DNA of 64,000 bases from Raffaelea ambrosiae (Eukaryota > Ascomycota > Sordariomycetes > Ophiostomatales > Ophiostomataceae). Position 1 is the stretch's first letter. Each line of letters begins with the position of its first letter. The DNA is taken from NCBI GenBank assembly GCA_002778195.1, contig PCDI01000006.1:1555950-1619949 (forward strand), in the 5' to 3' direction. The notes under the pieces were generated by a model that was not told where the DNA came from, made no database searches, and saw only the letters and a program-made list of their open reading frames with translations. Shown here one piece after another: positions 41,325 to 53,220 of the stretch. The position numbers were made by a program, and so were the translations under genes.

Positions 41325-44300
41325 TCACTGGTGACCCCGCTTCACTCTGCCCGACACCGCGCCACCAAACCTTCCCAGCTGTTTGCCAAGGCTGGATTTG
41401 GCCTTTGCTGGGGGCGCTGCCGCAGCGGGTGGCTCTTTTGTTGCGACAGTGTTCCCCAAGCCTGATGTCCGTGTTGGGTTGGGGTCTCTGAGACCACGGG
41501 GCTCCATGCCGCCGTCGCCCAAGCGGAAATCGACAGCCAGGCCAAGGCCGCTGGGGCCCTCGTCCAGGAAGTCTCCCGCGCCGCCTCCCACGGCTCGCTG
41601 TGCGCGCCTTGCACGCTCCTGGACGCTTTTAAACTTTTCCAGCAGCTCTCCCCAGCGGATGATGCCGTCTTCTCTTCCCTTGAGCCGGTTTGGCCTATCA
41701 AAGTTTGAGCCAGAGGAGGAGGCGGTGTTCCTGTATCATTGTCAGACTGGGTTTCACCCTTTTCCTGTTTCCTTCGGTTCGTTTGCCTCTCCCTCCTGGG
41801 CAAGTCTTCGGGAAACGACGGCAACACGTGTGGTGGTATGCTTACGTCCTGGGGGCTGTGTGCAGATAGCCAATGGAGCTGACGCTGTTGAGTCGGTTCT
41901 TCAGGGCAGCAAATGCAGAAGACTGGGGCAACAGCATCAAAAGACCGTACAGGCACTTGTAAAGATGCGGAAACCGGTCTGGCTCGAGCAGCTGGAGACG
42001 AAGGTCTAGAGAGGTAGAGCAAGGGGGTTAGAAGAATTGGCAAAACGCAACGGGGCTTTACATTAAGCCAAAACTGAAGGCAAATGTGGTTGTGTGTGTG
42101 TATGTGTGTGTGTGTTGGGCATGCGCTCACATGTAAAGACGGGCGATTCCAGCAACTGCACCAACTTGTCAATTTGAATGAGGATGTTAACCGTCATCTC
42201 GAGTTCGGCACTGTAGAAGTTGCTGTTAGCAAGACGACACCAAATGCATGCAGAACCAGAACCAGAACCAGAACCAAAAATCTTACAAGATCTGCAAGAG
42301 ATTGTAGGCCTGCTCATAGGCCTGCGCCAGGAGACACAGCGAAAAGGTTGCAACGGCGTTGTAGCACCAGGAGCGGAACAGCGCGACAAAAAAAGTCTGG
42401 CCGTCCTTGGTCTCGAGATTGCGCAGACGCTTGCGCAGGTCGGCCAGCTCGGGGGCGGTAAGCAGATTGTTGTTGAGGTTCTGCACCATGATGCTGGCAA
42501 ACTCGACGTCCTCCTCTTTCTCGATGCAGTTGGCCAGGGTCCTATAGATGCGCTCGGCGCTGAGACTCACGCACAGCTGGCGGATGATCAGGTTGCCCCG
42601 GGTCTCGAGCAGCTTGCGGTCGGTGGAAAAGAGCTGCAGCAGGTTTACCATGAAGTTGGAGAAGTAGTCATCCTCGCTGTTGCGGGAAATCTGCGAGAGC
42701 AGCTGCAGGTCTTTGGTGACTACGGCCTCGGCCGGGTCGGACAGAGTCTTGAGGAGGGCCGGGAATGTGCCGTCGTTGAAGGCGAGCACCTTGCGGGGCG
42801 CCTTGCGGTGCAGCATAATCAGCCACGTCAGGGCGGCCACGCGCGTAGCCTCGAAGTCATTGAGGAAGAGCAGCGTCAGGGAGTTGACAGCGGCCGTATA
42901 ATCCAGGTCGGGCTTCTTCGGCTGCAAGACGGCAGAGGGTTCGGGAGATGCGGTGGGCGCCGGTGTGGGCGGTGCGCGGGAGGCCGAGGCGTTCCGCGCA
43001 TGAAGGGTCGATGCGGCAGAGCCGGGCACATCGAGGTCTCTTGAGCTCGACATGGACGCCCGCGTGCTGCCGGACGCGTCCTGGCGTTCGGCGGCAGCAG
43101 AGGAGCCGGCGGGAAGGCTGCGCAGAGACAGGTGCTGCTGCTGCTGCTGAGGAGGAGGAGGCGACGCGTAGGTGTCCGGGTCGGTCGAGAGCGACACGAC
43201 ATAGTTCATCAGGGAGCTGTTGACGCGGGACGCAGCCAGGCGAATCGACTCGATGCCGCTGGCCATGGCCGGCAGCAGATGTGCCAGGATCTTGGGGGTG
43301 AAGGGCAGGACCTCCTCGGGGCAGATGTCGAGGAGCTCGACGATCCAGCGCAGCGACTCCAGGAGACCGTCCTCGCCTGGGGAGAGCAGTCCATGGTTGG
43401 TTAGCTGGGGAGGTAAGGGGTGGAGGGGGGGCAGCGGCGCAGGGCCCAGAGGCATGGAAGCGCACGAGAAAGGGACAGGAAAGGGAAGCAAGTTTACAGA
43501 AAGGAGGGAAAGAATGGAACGGAACACACCTTGTGGAGAGTCGAGGGTGTCAGTGAGGATGACCAGAATGGCAGCATAGTTGATCTGCACGTCCTGGCCC
43601 GGCACCCAGTCGTCCTCGCTGTCCTCGTCGTCTTCGTCGTCGTCATCTCCGTTTTCATCGTCGTCGTCGTCGTCGTCGTCGTCTTCGCCGTCCACGTCGT
43701 CGTTCTCTCCACCCTCGCCTCCACCCATCCTACGACCAGCGCCGCCAACGCCAGCAGCAGCAGCGGCCGCCCTGGAATCGCCGTCGCCGCCGTAGCCTGG
43801 AACAGTCGGTGCGGCCACGGCCTGGACACTGGCGCTGTCAAAGGAGCTCGCGGGCTTCTGCTTGGTGTCGCTGCGGTTGCGCGACTTGCGGCTCTCGGCA
43901 ATGCCCTTCTTGATGCGGGCAATGCGGCGGATCTCGGCCAGGAACTTGTCGAGGCAGTTCTGGGTGGCAATGTGCACGTCGCGGTTGGTGTCGCTCAGGA
44001 AGGTCAGCAGACCGCCGAGGAACTCGGGCAGGTAGGCGACCAGCTCAAGGTCGGGGATAGAGTCCAGCAGGACGATCCAGCCGACGAGAAACGTGCGCGT
44101 GAAGGGGTTGAGCACGAAGATGCGCTCCTTGAGCAGGGGTATGAAGCGCTTGAGTGAGAAGGCAGTAGGCAGAATGATATCCTCGTCGTCCTCATCGTCC
44201 TCGTCATCCTCGTCGTCCTCGTCCTCGCCGTCATCGCCGTCATCGCCGTCGGCACCGTCGGCACCGTCCTTATCATCGGTATAGTGGACGCTGTCCGCAC

Positions 44301-45077
44301 CGGTCCCGTCGCCTCTGGCACCGCCGCCGCCGCCGCCGTTCGCCGCGCTCCGGCTCTTCTTTGCCTTGCTGCTGCCGTCCTGGAACTCGGGCGTGGCCAG
44401 GACAGACACGTAGGTGGCAGCCGACTCTGAGACGATGTCCTTGATCAAGCGGTCGAGCAGCTCGGCACCGTTCTTGACGGACAGCTCCGAATCGGCACCC
44501 AGCTTGCACAGAGCGTCGAAGATGTGGTTGAAGTAGATGAGGATCTCGCCCTTGGCAACCTTGGCAATGTTGTACATGGCCTCGCAGGCATAGTATCGCA
44601 CGCGGGCGTCCTGGTCGACGAAGCAGGCCAGCACGGGCGGCACGATAGTCTCGAGGTAGCGTGGCAGCTCGGAGCCGAGGGCTATGGCGGCGGCGGCCAG
44701 GCCGATGAGACCGCCGTTGCGCGAGTGCTGATGGACGGCGTAGGCATACTCGTTGCACAGCTGGTCGAGGATGGCAGCGATGGTGGCATGGTCTTTGAGG
44801 ATGACGAGCTCGCGGATTCGTCGTTCCAGGCTGGGCCCAAGGTTAGCGGGAGATGAAGAGAGACAGAGAGACAGAGAGAGAACAGGGAGAGGGGCAGGAG
44901 AACAGAAAAGTAGTGGAAAACATAATGACCCAGGAAACACATTCGAGGGTGAAACAGACAGAGAGCTGGAAGGGCAGAGCTCGCCATCGGGATATAGCAA
45001 GAAGCTTACTCAAGAGCGCCGACTTTGCGTTTTTCATACAGCTTCTCATTCAGAGCGCGCTGCGTGGGCTGGTCCAT
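41325..45077 (-). CDS. vac14: VAC14, scaffold of the PI(3,5)P2 kinase complex
   Basis: Six exons, 45077-45010, 44830-43530, 43376-42287, 42210-42131, 42005-41846 and 41730-41325, give 1034 aa in one frame. Vac14 is a HEAT-repeat scaffold that holds the kinase Fab1/PIKfyve and phosphatase Fig4 on vacuolar or endosomal membranes. Seen here are the N-terminal RALNEKLYEKRKVGAL, HEAT repeats (LARYLET-like, DARVRYYACEAMYNIAKVAKGEIL), FSLKRFIPLLKERIFVLNPFTRTFLVGWI, and TNRDVHIATQNCLDKFLAEI. The Fig4-binding C-terminal region includes LLQI-FAELEMTVNILIQIDKLVQLLESPVF, LRLQLLEPDRFPHLYKCLYGLLMLLPQSSAF and FDRPNR. Two long Asp-rich inserts (GTC/GTCCTC tracts at about 43606-43690 and 44178-44265) and a Ser/Pro-rich insert near 42950-43150 make it longer than usual. 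Confidence 0.95.
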
Positions 45078-46579
45078 GGCGGCGTATGTCGTGGCACCAG
45101 GCGCACGAGCAGATCGCGAGATGAAGGGGGGGGGGGGGCCGTATGTCGGGTTCCAAGATCTGAGAGTGAGGGATCTTCGGGTTCTTCAATCGGCGTCGAT
45201 AGACTGCTGCGCTGCTTTTTGTTTCGCTTTGCCTCTGTCGGATCTCGTGGCCTGCGGCTTGCACAGCGTGTCTGACGCGCGTGCCCTGAACTCTGGTTCA
45301 GTCTATGGCATCGTGCAGGACTGCAGGTCGAGGGGAGCCGCGTGGTGGTGCAGAACGGGTCGCGATGTCTGGGGCAGCGCGGTTGTGAGAGAGCGATTTA
45401 GCATTTGGCGATGCAGCCGGCAGTCTAGTGGAGGAGACACACGAGGCTCAGCTGTCTGGGTGCGGCAGCTTGGCTGATTGGCACTTGGCAGTGGGAAAGA
45501 GGGGCAGCCTCCAGCAGCTGTCTCAGAGAAAAGGGCGCCGGGACCACTGATTGGCTGGAGGCTTCTGCCACAGGTGGAGACAATGTAACTACGTATCAGT
45601 TGTGCACGCTAATATGGGAGTCAAACAGCATGCCTCAGCAGGAAGGAGCGACCGGCCACCTTGGTACTATGGAACCAATAACTACACCGTAGTTATACTA
45701 ACCAACTACAAAGCAGTAGCTATACACTTCTGCACCGGCGTGACTGCCAACTCGGCTGACTTTTGGTGTCACGACATTTGAAAAACAGCTTCTTGCCAGC
45801 CTCCATCCCGACTAGACCGGCATCTTGTTATTACAGCACATCCACGCCCTCTCCGCGTGTCCACTGCTTCTTCCTTGTGCTCTTATCTCTCATTCCTTGC
45901 TTGCCCGAGCCCCCTCTCGCTACCGGGCTGGCCTCATGCCTCCCTGTTTTTTCTGTTTCTCGTTGCTGCCTGCTCAGTCTCTGTGACAGCTCACTTTGCG
46001 CTTGGTACCAGCCAGCTCCAGCACTCTCGCAAGCTCCATTCAAAAGTGCATTCACAGTGCAACGCTGGACAGTCCCGCGAGCCCACCAGTTCCGCAGCCA
46101 GCCACCGCCCGCGGATGCTGCTGTCAGCTGAAACGGGCAGCTAGCACGCGCAACGAAACGAAACAGACATGGCATATAATAACTGGTTATAACGGGCAGC
46201 ACGAACTATACCAACGAACCATATAGCATACACACGAGAACACTCCGAAAAAACGATGCAGAAACAGCAAACAACAGTGCCGTGTAACTAGTTCAAACCC
46301 AGCAAACCCGCTTCTTGCGCCGTGCCAAACCCATTCTTCGCCATAGTAACTTCAAGGCCTGTCCTTCCATCCATCAGCGTCCCAGCCGGCCTGGCACTCA
46401 CTCCTCTTCTCGTGCATCTGGATATCGTACAACGCACACGCAGCACCTGTGTCAGAACATAACTACAGTCCCAGCCTGTCGCAACCCCGGTCTGTCCCGC
46501 ACGGTCCCCCTCCCCACCCTCTCTTCCAACCGGATTGCCTCCCAACTGCCGCGCCCACAGGCAGACCACAGGGGCGCTT
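45078..46579. other. Intergenic spacer upstream of VAC14
   Basis: This 1.5-kb region includes the VAC14 promoter, with a G run at about 45127-45137 just upstream of the start, and the 3' flank of the small gene. A GTGTAACTAGTT word lies near 46283. I recognise no gene. Confidence 0.6.
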
Positions 46580-46925
46580 TCACTTTTTTGTCTTGTCTTG
46601 TTTCTTGCCTCCCTGGCTGTCAGTCTTGCCTGTGTGCCCGCTCTTGCTTGTCGACTCCTTGTTGGCTCGCGCGGCCATCTGTGCACGCCGCGCAAAATCG
46701 TCCTTTTGTTGGCGCGTCCGCGTTAGCGTTCCGCCTGCAGCACGCTCCAGAGCCACGATGCCAACGGCCACGATGCCAACGGCGGGTGGCGAGATGGGTC
46801 TGTGGAGGGTAGGGGGGGAGGGGAAATGAGCATGTTGTCTCGCCTGCTTCCTCCCTTCTTACCTTGTCGCCTCTTGCCTTGACAATTCTCGCCGCAGCGG
46901 CTTCGTCCATCTTGCCCCTTCCCAT
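46580..46925 (-). CDS. Small conserved-looking protein, 61 aa, two exons
   Basis: Exon 1 is 46925-46863 (MGRGKMDEAAAARIVKARGDK, donor GTAAGA). Exon 2 is 46702-46580, reached over a 160-bp intron with a CTAAC branch and AAAAG acceptor. It reads DDFARRAQMAARANKES and ends in a Lys/Gln/Gly-rich tail. The phase-0 join gives a coherent sequence in which DEAAAARI...GDKDDFARRAQMAARAN resembles small fungal proteins with an SMP-like (seed-maturation) pattern, A-x-R-I...F-x-x-R-A-x-x-A-A-x-x-N. The function of these proteins is not established. Splice consensus and the pattern crossing the junction are the main evidence. No signal peptide or membrane segment is present. An alternative start is the second Met (46910). 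This gene is easily missed because neither exon is a long frame. Confidence 0.55.
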
Positions 46926-49900
46926 TGTGACCAAGCCGGCACGGCTCGAAGGCCAAAGCTTGGAGCTTGGGTTGCGGTACGAGTAGACGCGCGTGGACAA
47001 GAGCTATCTATCTATAACTTTAGAAACTGCCGTAGAAATGGGAGCGGAAATAATATATGAGCGGTGGCCGATGTTCGTTGCGGGGGCGCGGTCCCACAGA
47101 TGAGGCCCAAGACGAGGCCAGGAGCTGTCGACGGGATTTGGCAGGCGTGGTGGCAGCAATGGCACACGGAATGGCGGCAGGCGATGTCGAGAAGGGGTGG
47201 CCCTTTTGATAAGGCGCGTCACGGTGAACAGCTCTGCCGCAGCCCTGTCACTCTATGTTGCTCTATGTTTGTTGTCTGGGCTTGGCGTCGAACCACTGAA
47301 TATCGAGGACAGACCGAACAAGCTGCACAGGTCGGGGAGCCATGCCATAATTTATACTTGCAGCCATTCGAGCAGCATGAGGGCTTGCTGCATCCATGTA
47401 AGTGAGATTCAAACGAGCACGCCCAAATCTTGCAAGCAAAGAAAGTACGAGTCCGTTCGCCGTTTATTGGGTGGGGGGTGGTTAGGGTTCCAAGCGGCAG
47501 GGGTGGTCGACGAGAGAGGACAGGGAAGGCCGGGGAACGCAGGGAAACCAGGAAAACCAGGAAAACAGGCAAGACAGGGACTGATTGTGCAAAAAGGCCA
47601 GGAGGACCAAAAAGGCCAGGACGGACGGGGGTGCCGGGGACGCCAAGGGAGAGGTGACCAGGGCGGGTGCCGCCAACGGCACAGCTCGACACTAGGAGGA
47701 CAAACGGCCGGGACGCCAACTTGGCCATCCTGGTCAAGGGTGCAGAGAGAAAAGCACGAGGACATGCAGGGTGTGCTGTCCAAGTACTCGGCCGCCCAGC
47801 TGCTATCCACCTGCTGTCCACCTGCTGTCCACCTGCCCGCCCGGTGATTCGTCCGCCATCTGCCATGATGTTCAGCTTGCGGGTCTGGTCTTGACCGCCG
47901 CAACGTTCTGGGAATGACAGGGCCAGGGTCTGGGAGGATGGGCGGAGTGTGCTGGGTGATGGCTGAAAGAGGGGGGTGGTGTGATGGAGGTGTGCTCTGG
48001 GAGTATGCACCAGTCGTCAAATAGGCGGGACAGGCGTGGACACCTGGGCATGCAGAGTAACTACTGGTTGTGTACAAATCCAAGCGCACGGGGAAGTCGT
48101 GAGAGGCAGGTCGAAGGCAAAACGTCAGCGAACAACGAAACAAGCAACAGGGGTGCTGGGATGGGAGACCGGATCTCTATGTATCTTACGAGTACGATAC
48201 GTCTACGAGTACGAGACCTCAAAGAAGACAGACGAATGGGATATCCCGGTACACCTGTCAACGGGCAGGCCGTTGGAAGCACAGAAACAGGCGCATGTCA
48301 CAGGACCCATGACCCATGCCAGAGGACGGAAACATGCAAACGCGCGCAGATGTGGACGCATGCAAGATGTATCGTACTTACACATTGGCCGCCGTTGCGT
48401 CGCGAGAGGCCAATGCACCAGCCCAGGACCCGAGCAGCAGGAGCCGAGCTCTGGCCGCGGAGCCAGCCAGTCAGGCATGCCAAGCACCATGGCCGGCAAG
48501 AAGCAAGCAGGGTGCAAAGGAGAGGCTTGAGGAGTATTTCACGACGCTATCTGTGTCCAGCTGTCAACTAGTTAGTGTCTAGCCCATTTCTAGCCAGGTT
48601 AGCAGTCCACACTGGCACCAACACAGGTCGGCGGCCGGTATGCAATCCCCCGGGTGTCCCTGGCCAAGGCTGCTGCCGGGCTGGCTAGCAAACTGGCCAC
48701 AGATCGAACGAGCAGGAGCTGGCCGGGCTTCTGTGGGTGAGGGGCCACACAGGCTCCATACTACAAAGTGCATACGAGTAAGATATAGCGCAAGATACGT
48801 ATGGGATACTCACCCCTCCCCACAAAGAAACGACCGGCGCCGGCAGCTAGAGACAGCCTGGTGTACATAGTATCTGGCTCGTAACTAGCTGGTTGTCCAC
48901 CCTCCATCAGCGAGGCCGGGACTGCGGTGTGCTCGTACATAGAAGAGTCGTGAGCGTTGCGATACGAGAACTGGAGGGCTCGGGCAGACGCCAAAATGCA
49001 GGTCGTCTACGAGCACAGCTGAACGCACGAGTGTGGAGGCTTTTTCTGCATTGGGCCTGGAGAGTGGGCACGTCTGGCCGAGTACTATGTGCTATGTAAC
49101 TGCGAGTTCTACACCGTACAAGGTATGTACAAGTACTACGTAGTATGCAAGATACACATCGTCCATACCGTGTATAGCCACGGGTGAGGCACAGGACACA
49201 GCTAACCAGGGTCCCGGCATTCTTCTCTGTCTTGGTAACAGGAAATGGGCCCATCGGGAACGCCCAAGGAGCCTCGATGGAACATTGTGAAGTAAGCCGG
49301 CCCGGGGGCTTGGTGACGCTAGCAAATGCTCCTTTTCTCGCGGCCAACGCCTGCAGTGAGCGTTGTAACCACTCGTAACTACATTGTACTATCGTAGTGG
49401 TTAGCGTCTTCGTTGCAGTACGAGTACACGGTACGGAAACGCCCCGAAAGCCGCCAGACAGGGGTGTGTGTGCACGCTCATACTCGGACGAGTCTCGTTC
49501 TCGTACTGGAAGAGGAGGGCGCGGTGGCCATAGAAGGCAAGCGGCCGTACCACCGTACCTTTTTTTGTCGAGATAACATGTGCCGCGATACTCGTGCAGC
49601 TAGGTCAGAGCTTCCCATGTCGTCTTCGTGCCCGATCTGTTTTCAGACACCAAGAACCAGCCATGTGACGACAGGCTGTCCCTGCTGTGCGTCTTGCCTC
49701 CTGCTGCGTACACCGAACATCCTGAAGATCCTGCTGAGAGAACGGGCTGCGTATCTACTTTGTACATGGTACTATGCACGAGTGCTGTCCAGCCGTCTTG
49801 CATCCCATGTATCTACGAGTATCTCCATGCACGATAGCTATGCTGCTGGCGCCTCGGCAAGGGGAAGGGGCTCCAAGGCCCACCTATGAAACAATCGAGG

Positions 49901-50374
49901 GTCAGGGAACCGGCTTGCGGGCTTTTTCCACAGCGAGAAAAAGAAAGCAATGCCAAGAAGGAAAATGGCCCAAAAGAATAGGCGGCCAAAATCAAGGGGT
50001 GGTTCACTGCCATCGCCGAGGCTAGAATTGTTGGGACTTTAGGCATTTGAAGAGCAGATGTCACTGGTCAACACACCTGCAGTCGCCAGTCACGTACTTT
50101 TGCATAGACTTCGTAGTTACTAGTTATGTAGTTGCTGGTTACTATAAATGTACAATTAGTAGCACAAGCACTTTTTCGAAAGAATGAAGAAGAAAAAAAG
50201 AACCATAAATCCCAGTACGAGTTATGTTGTCTGTCTCTATATTACATTCACGTTCCGTCGTTAATTAGGCCGGGCGCCCTGATAGTCAATCATCCGCCTT
50301 TGTTCTCTAGTCATTCTTGGTTCAGTCGTGCCGCTCGTCGGCCCTCCTCCATCGTCTGTCTCCTCCCTCCCCAT
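46926..50374. other. Gene-poor intergenic region
   Basis: In 3.4 kb no frame shows a family signature. The two longest minus-strand frames (47219-48143) overlap each other in different frames and lie over purine-rich repetitive DNA (GGGAAACCAGGAAAACCAGG-like, about 47520-47660). Six copies of TACGAGTA fall between 46978 and 49821. An 11-bp repeat lies at 47800-47832. The end (about 50100-50160) is rich in TAGTTAC/ACTAGTTA words. Confidence 0.6.
47800..47832 (+). repeat. 11-bp tandem repeat, three copies
   Basis: CTGCTGTCCAC-type units start at 47800, 47811 and 47822. The first has A for G at the sixth base. It is non-coding. Confidence 0.85.
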
Positions 50375-52531
50375 CTACGCTCGGCCCTCGGCCAGCGCTT
50401 TCTGGCACTGGGACAGGATGGCAGCTTGCCTGGACACGTCGGCCAGGCGCCCAATGACCTCCTTGTTGCCGTCGATAAAGCCGTACAATGCATAGGGAAT
50501 GCCGACCTCGTCGCAGAACTCCTGCACCATCTTCTGGGCCTTGCGCAGGTTGTGGCGCGGCATGCGAGGGTACAGGTGGTGGATGGCCTGGAACTGCAGG
50601 CCGCCGTGGAAGAAGTCGAGCCATCGGGGGCAGTCGACGTCCATGGTCGTGCGCAGCATGCGCTGGGGAAACGACTCGGCGGGGCCCAGCTCCGCGGTGC
50701 TCATGGCAAAGTGCGACAGCGTGATCTGGACGTGCAACGGCATGGTGACGACATGGCTGATCATGACGTACGCAAAGCGGTGCCAGTTGGTGTCGATGCT
50801 GCGGTACAGCAAAAAGTAGCCGAACCAGACCCAGAAGAAGACCTGGCCGACAGCCTCCAGCCAGCGGTGCCAGCGCGCGGCGCCCTTGCGCGGGCCACGT
50901 CCCATGATGATGTACAGCCACGACAGGCGGTACAGGTTGAAGCGGCCAAAGCAGAGGATTAGGTAGTAGGAATAGGACTGGAACGACAGGAAGAACTTGG
51001 CCGCGGCGTCGTACTCCATCACACGTTCATAGTACGAGGAGCGCAGGTTCTGCAGCAGGCGGTGCGAGACAGCAAAGAAGGGCATGTGCTCGATATCCGG
51101 GTCGTGCTCGGGCGAGTTGGTGACAATGTGGTGGACGTTGTGGTTGTCCTTCCACCAACAGACCGACAGGCCGCCGATGAAGTCGGCAATGAGGATGCCG
51201 ATGAGGTTGTCCCAAACAAAGTCATGTGTGATGCCCATATGGCCGGCGTCGTGCACGGTAAAGACCAGCTGGTGCCACAACGCTCCCAGGCAGAAGGCGC
51301 TGAGGCAGTACCACTTGATGCGCAGCAGCGCTATCATGGACACGAGAAGAAACAGGTACCGCGACGTCTCCCAGGCATAGGCGACGTAGTCGCAGTCGAA
51401 GAGGCCCGCAGCATGGATGCGCTCGTCCAGCTCGCGGAACTTGGTCACGACGTTGCGCTGCGTGTCAGCGTCCAAGCCCGGGTATTTTTCGAGGTCGAGG
51501 CGTATCTGCTCGCGCGTGCGAGTGTCGAGGAAGGCCGTGGGAAGCTCCCCGATGTCCGTCTTCTCGTTTCCGCCCGCCGTCTCGTAGCCGTCGACGGACG
51601 ACGCCTTCGTGCATGGCGAAGTGGACCGACAGTGCTTCGGCGACCCTGTGCCTGGTCTCCGTCCGGTCCGGCGGTTCAGACTACCAGAAGGCTTGGACGC
51701 AGTTGAAGAAGGCGATGACTGATCATCGGTCTCACACGCCTCGTCGTCGTCATCGTTGTCGTCGTCGAAGATGGGCTGCGGTGATGCCGACCGGGAGCTG
51801 GAATCGCTGTCACACGCGGTCTCTGCCGCCTCCGACAGCAGATCATTGTCGTTGTCGTTGCTGCTGTGCTTGCTGCTGTGCTTGCCGCTGCGCCTGCTGT
51901 TGTGTCTGCTGTTGTGCCTGCTGTTGTGCCTGCCGCTGTGCTTGTCTGTGCGTTCCTTGATGTACTGGCCCGTCTCGTCCTCGTACAAGTCGGCGGTGCT
52001 GTTCAGCAGACGGAACTCGCCGCCCTGGATGGGGGGCAGAAAGTTTTTCCAGTACCCTTCAATGCGCCCAATTCTGTATTTGCGCATCAACAGGCGCGTC
52101 TCTCCCGAATGGAGTCTACAAGGCGGGCGCCAATATGTGTTAGTGAGCAGGCAATGGCATGTAAATCAAGAGCAGACCCGAACAAAGAGACGTTGGCGCC
52201 AAACAGAACCAGTCGCGACCAGACAAGGCCAGAGCACGGCCTAAGCCGGGACTAAAGCAGATCACAATGATAAAAGACTAGGCTCGCGGACAAGATGAAC
52301 GGGCAATACGAACACATTGACCTCGTCGGTAGCATCGCGGCCCACCATGTGCTGGATCGACTTGGCACCGCCGGGGTGGTAGGGTAACCACGCGTCCAGT
52401 TTGAGGACGTGCTGGTCCACGACGACAATGTGTCTGCCCTCGGCAATGAGGCCCTCGACCTGCCGGCGTGTCATGAGAGGGTACGTCCTCTCGGTGCGGC
52501 CAGCGCCCTTTCCTGTGGCCAAGCGAGCCAT
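50375..52531 (-). CDS. Delta-8 sphingolipid desaturase with cytochrome b5 domain
   Basis: Exons 52531-52314 and 52115-50375 give 652 aa. The enzyme introduces the 8(E) double bond into the long-chain base of fungal ceramides, mainly for glucosylceramide, in the ER membrane. The N-terminal cytochrome b5 domain has HPGG (residues 52-55) and the fused-family MRKYRIGRIEGYW block. The desaturase part has HDAGH near 359, HNVHH near 396 and QAIHHLYPRMPRHN near 582, all three iron-binding His boxes, with several membrane helices between. The Gln in the third box is typical of front-end desaturases. Between the two domains lies an unusual low-complexity insert of about 130 residues with RHNS repeats (about 132-164) and an Asp-rich run near 190. 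The first donor (GTTCGT) is non-consensus but is the one that keeps phase with the TTGTAG acceptor and restores a VNVLHSGE junction. Confidence 0.9.
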
Positions 52532-53220
52532 GGTCGTCCGGGGTGGGGACGGGTCGGGACAGACAGAGACAAATATAAGGAAAGGCGGCACAGAGGCAAA
52601 GGGGAAACGAAACAAAACAGCAAAGAAAAGACAAGGGCAAGAAGACAGCCACAGCAGTCTACCCAGACGTCCTGGGGCGTCAATTGGGCGCTGAGGAAGG
52701 GCGGGCAGGCAGGCGGTGGTGACGGGAGGTACTGGGTGGGAGGGGGGGGGGGTTGAGGGGAGATCAAGGAGAGATCACGGAGAGGTCGCGAGATCAAGGA
52801 AACGAGCATCGGGTTGGGAACACCGCCTTTTTCTGTTGGCTCGTTTTCGTGTCCGCCAACAGTTGGTGCCTGTGCTGGAACGACTGGAGGTGGGGTGCTG
52901 TCGCCAGTGGTGGAGACAGCGGGTCGGCTGGGGAGAAAGCACTGTTTACGCCGTAGAAGACAACCACAGAGAAGCCTGGCATAGCGTATGTAAGCGGCAC
53001 GGGGAAAAAAAGGATAGAAAAATATAGAGGGAACAACAGGAGATGCGGCAGGCGGGACCATGCGAAGCTGCCGAAAAAAAATCATACGTGCCAAGTTGTT
53101 CCGCTTCCGAGCTCCGAGTGCATCACTGCAGTGGATTCTTACACTTACAAGCCGGACCAGTACGAGCAAACCCTGTATGTATGACTCCTGCTGTTCGGCC
53201 GACTCCCCGTTGGCTGCTGC
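52532..53220. other. Spacer between DUF1917 gene and desaturase gene
   Basis: This 689-bp region holds the desaturase promoter and the DUF1917 3' flank. There is a G run at about 52741-52751 and an AGATCAAGGAGAGATCACGG-like short repeat near 52760-52800. I see no gene. Confidence 0.6.

Noticed and set aside
41342..42172. 276-codon minus-strand frame covering the VAC14 3' end
   Set aside because: It reads through VAC14 introns 4 and 5 in a different frame. The spliced VAC14 model explains the conserved sequence.
47219..48143. Two overlapping minus-strand frames (263 and 244 codons) in the gene-poor region
   Set aside because: They overlap in different frames, are Pro/Ser/Leu-rich low complexity, lie over purine-rich repeats, and show no domain or clear splice continuation.
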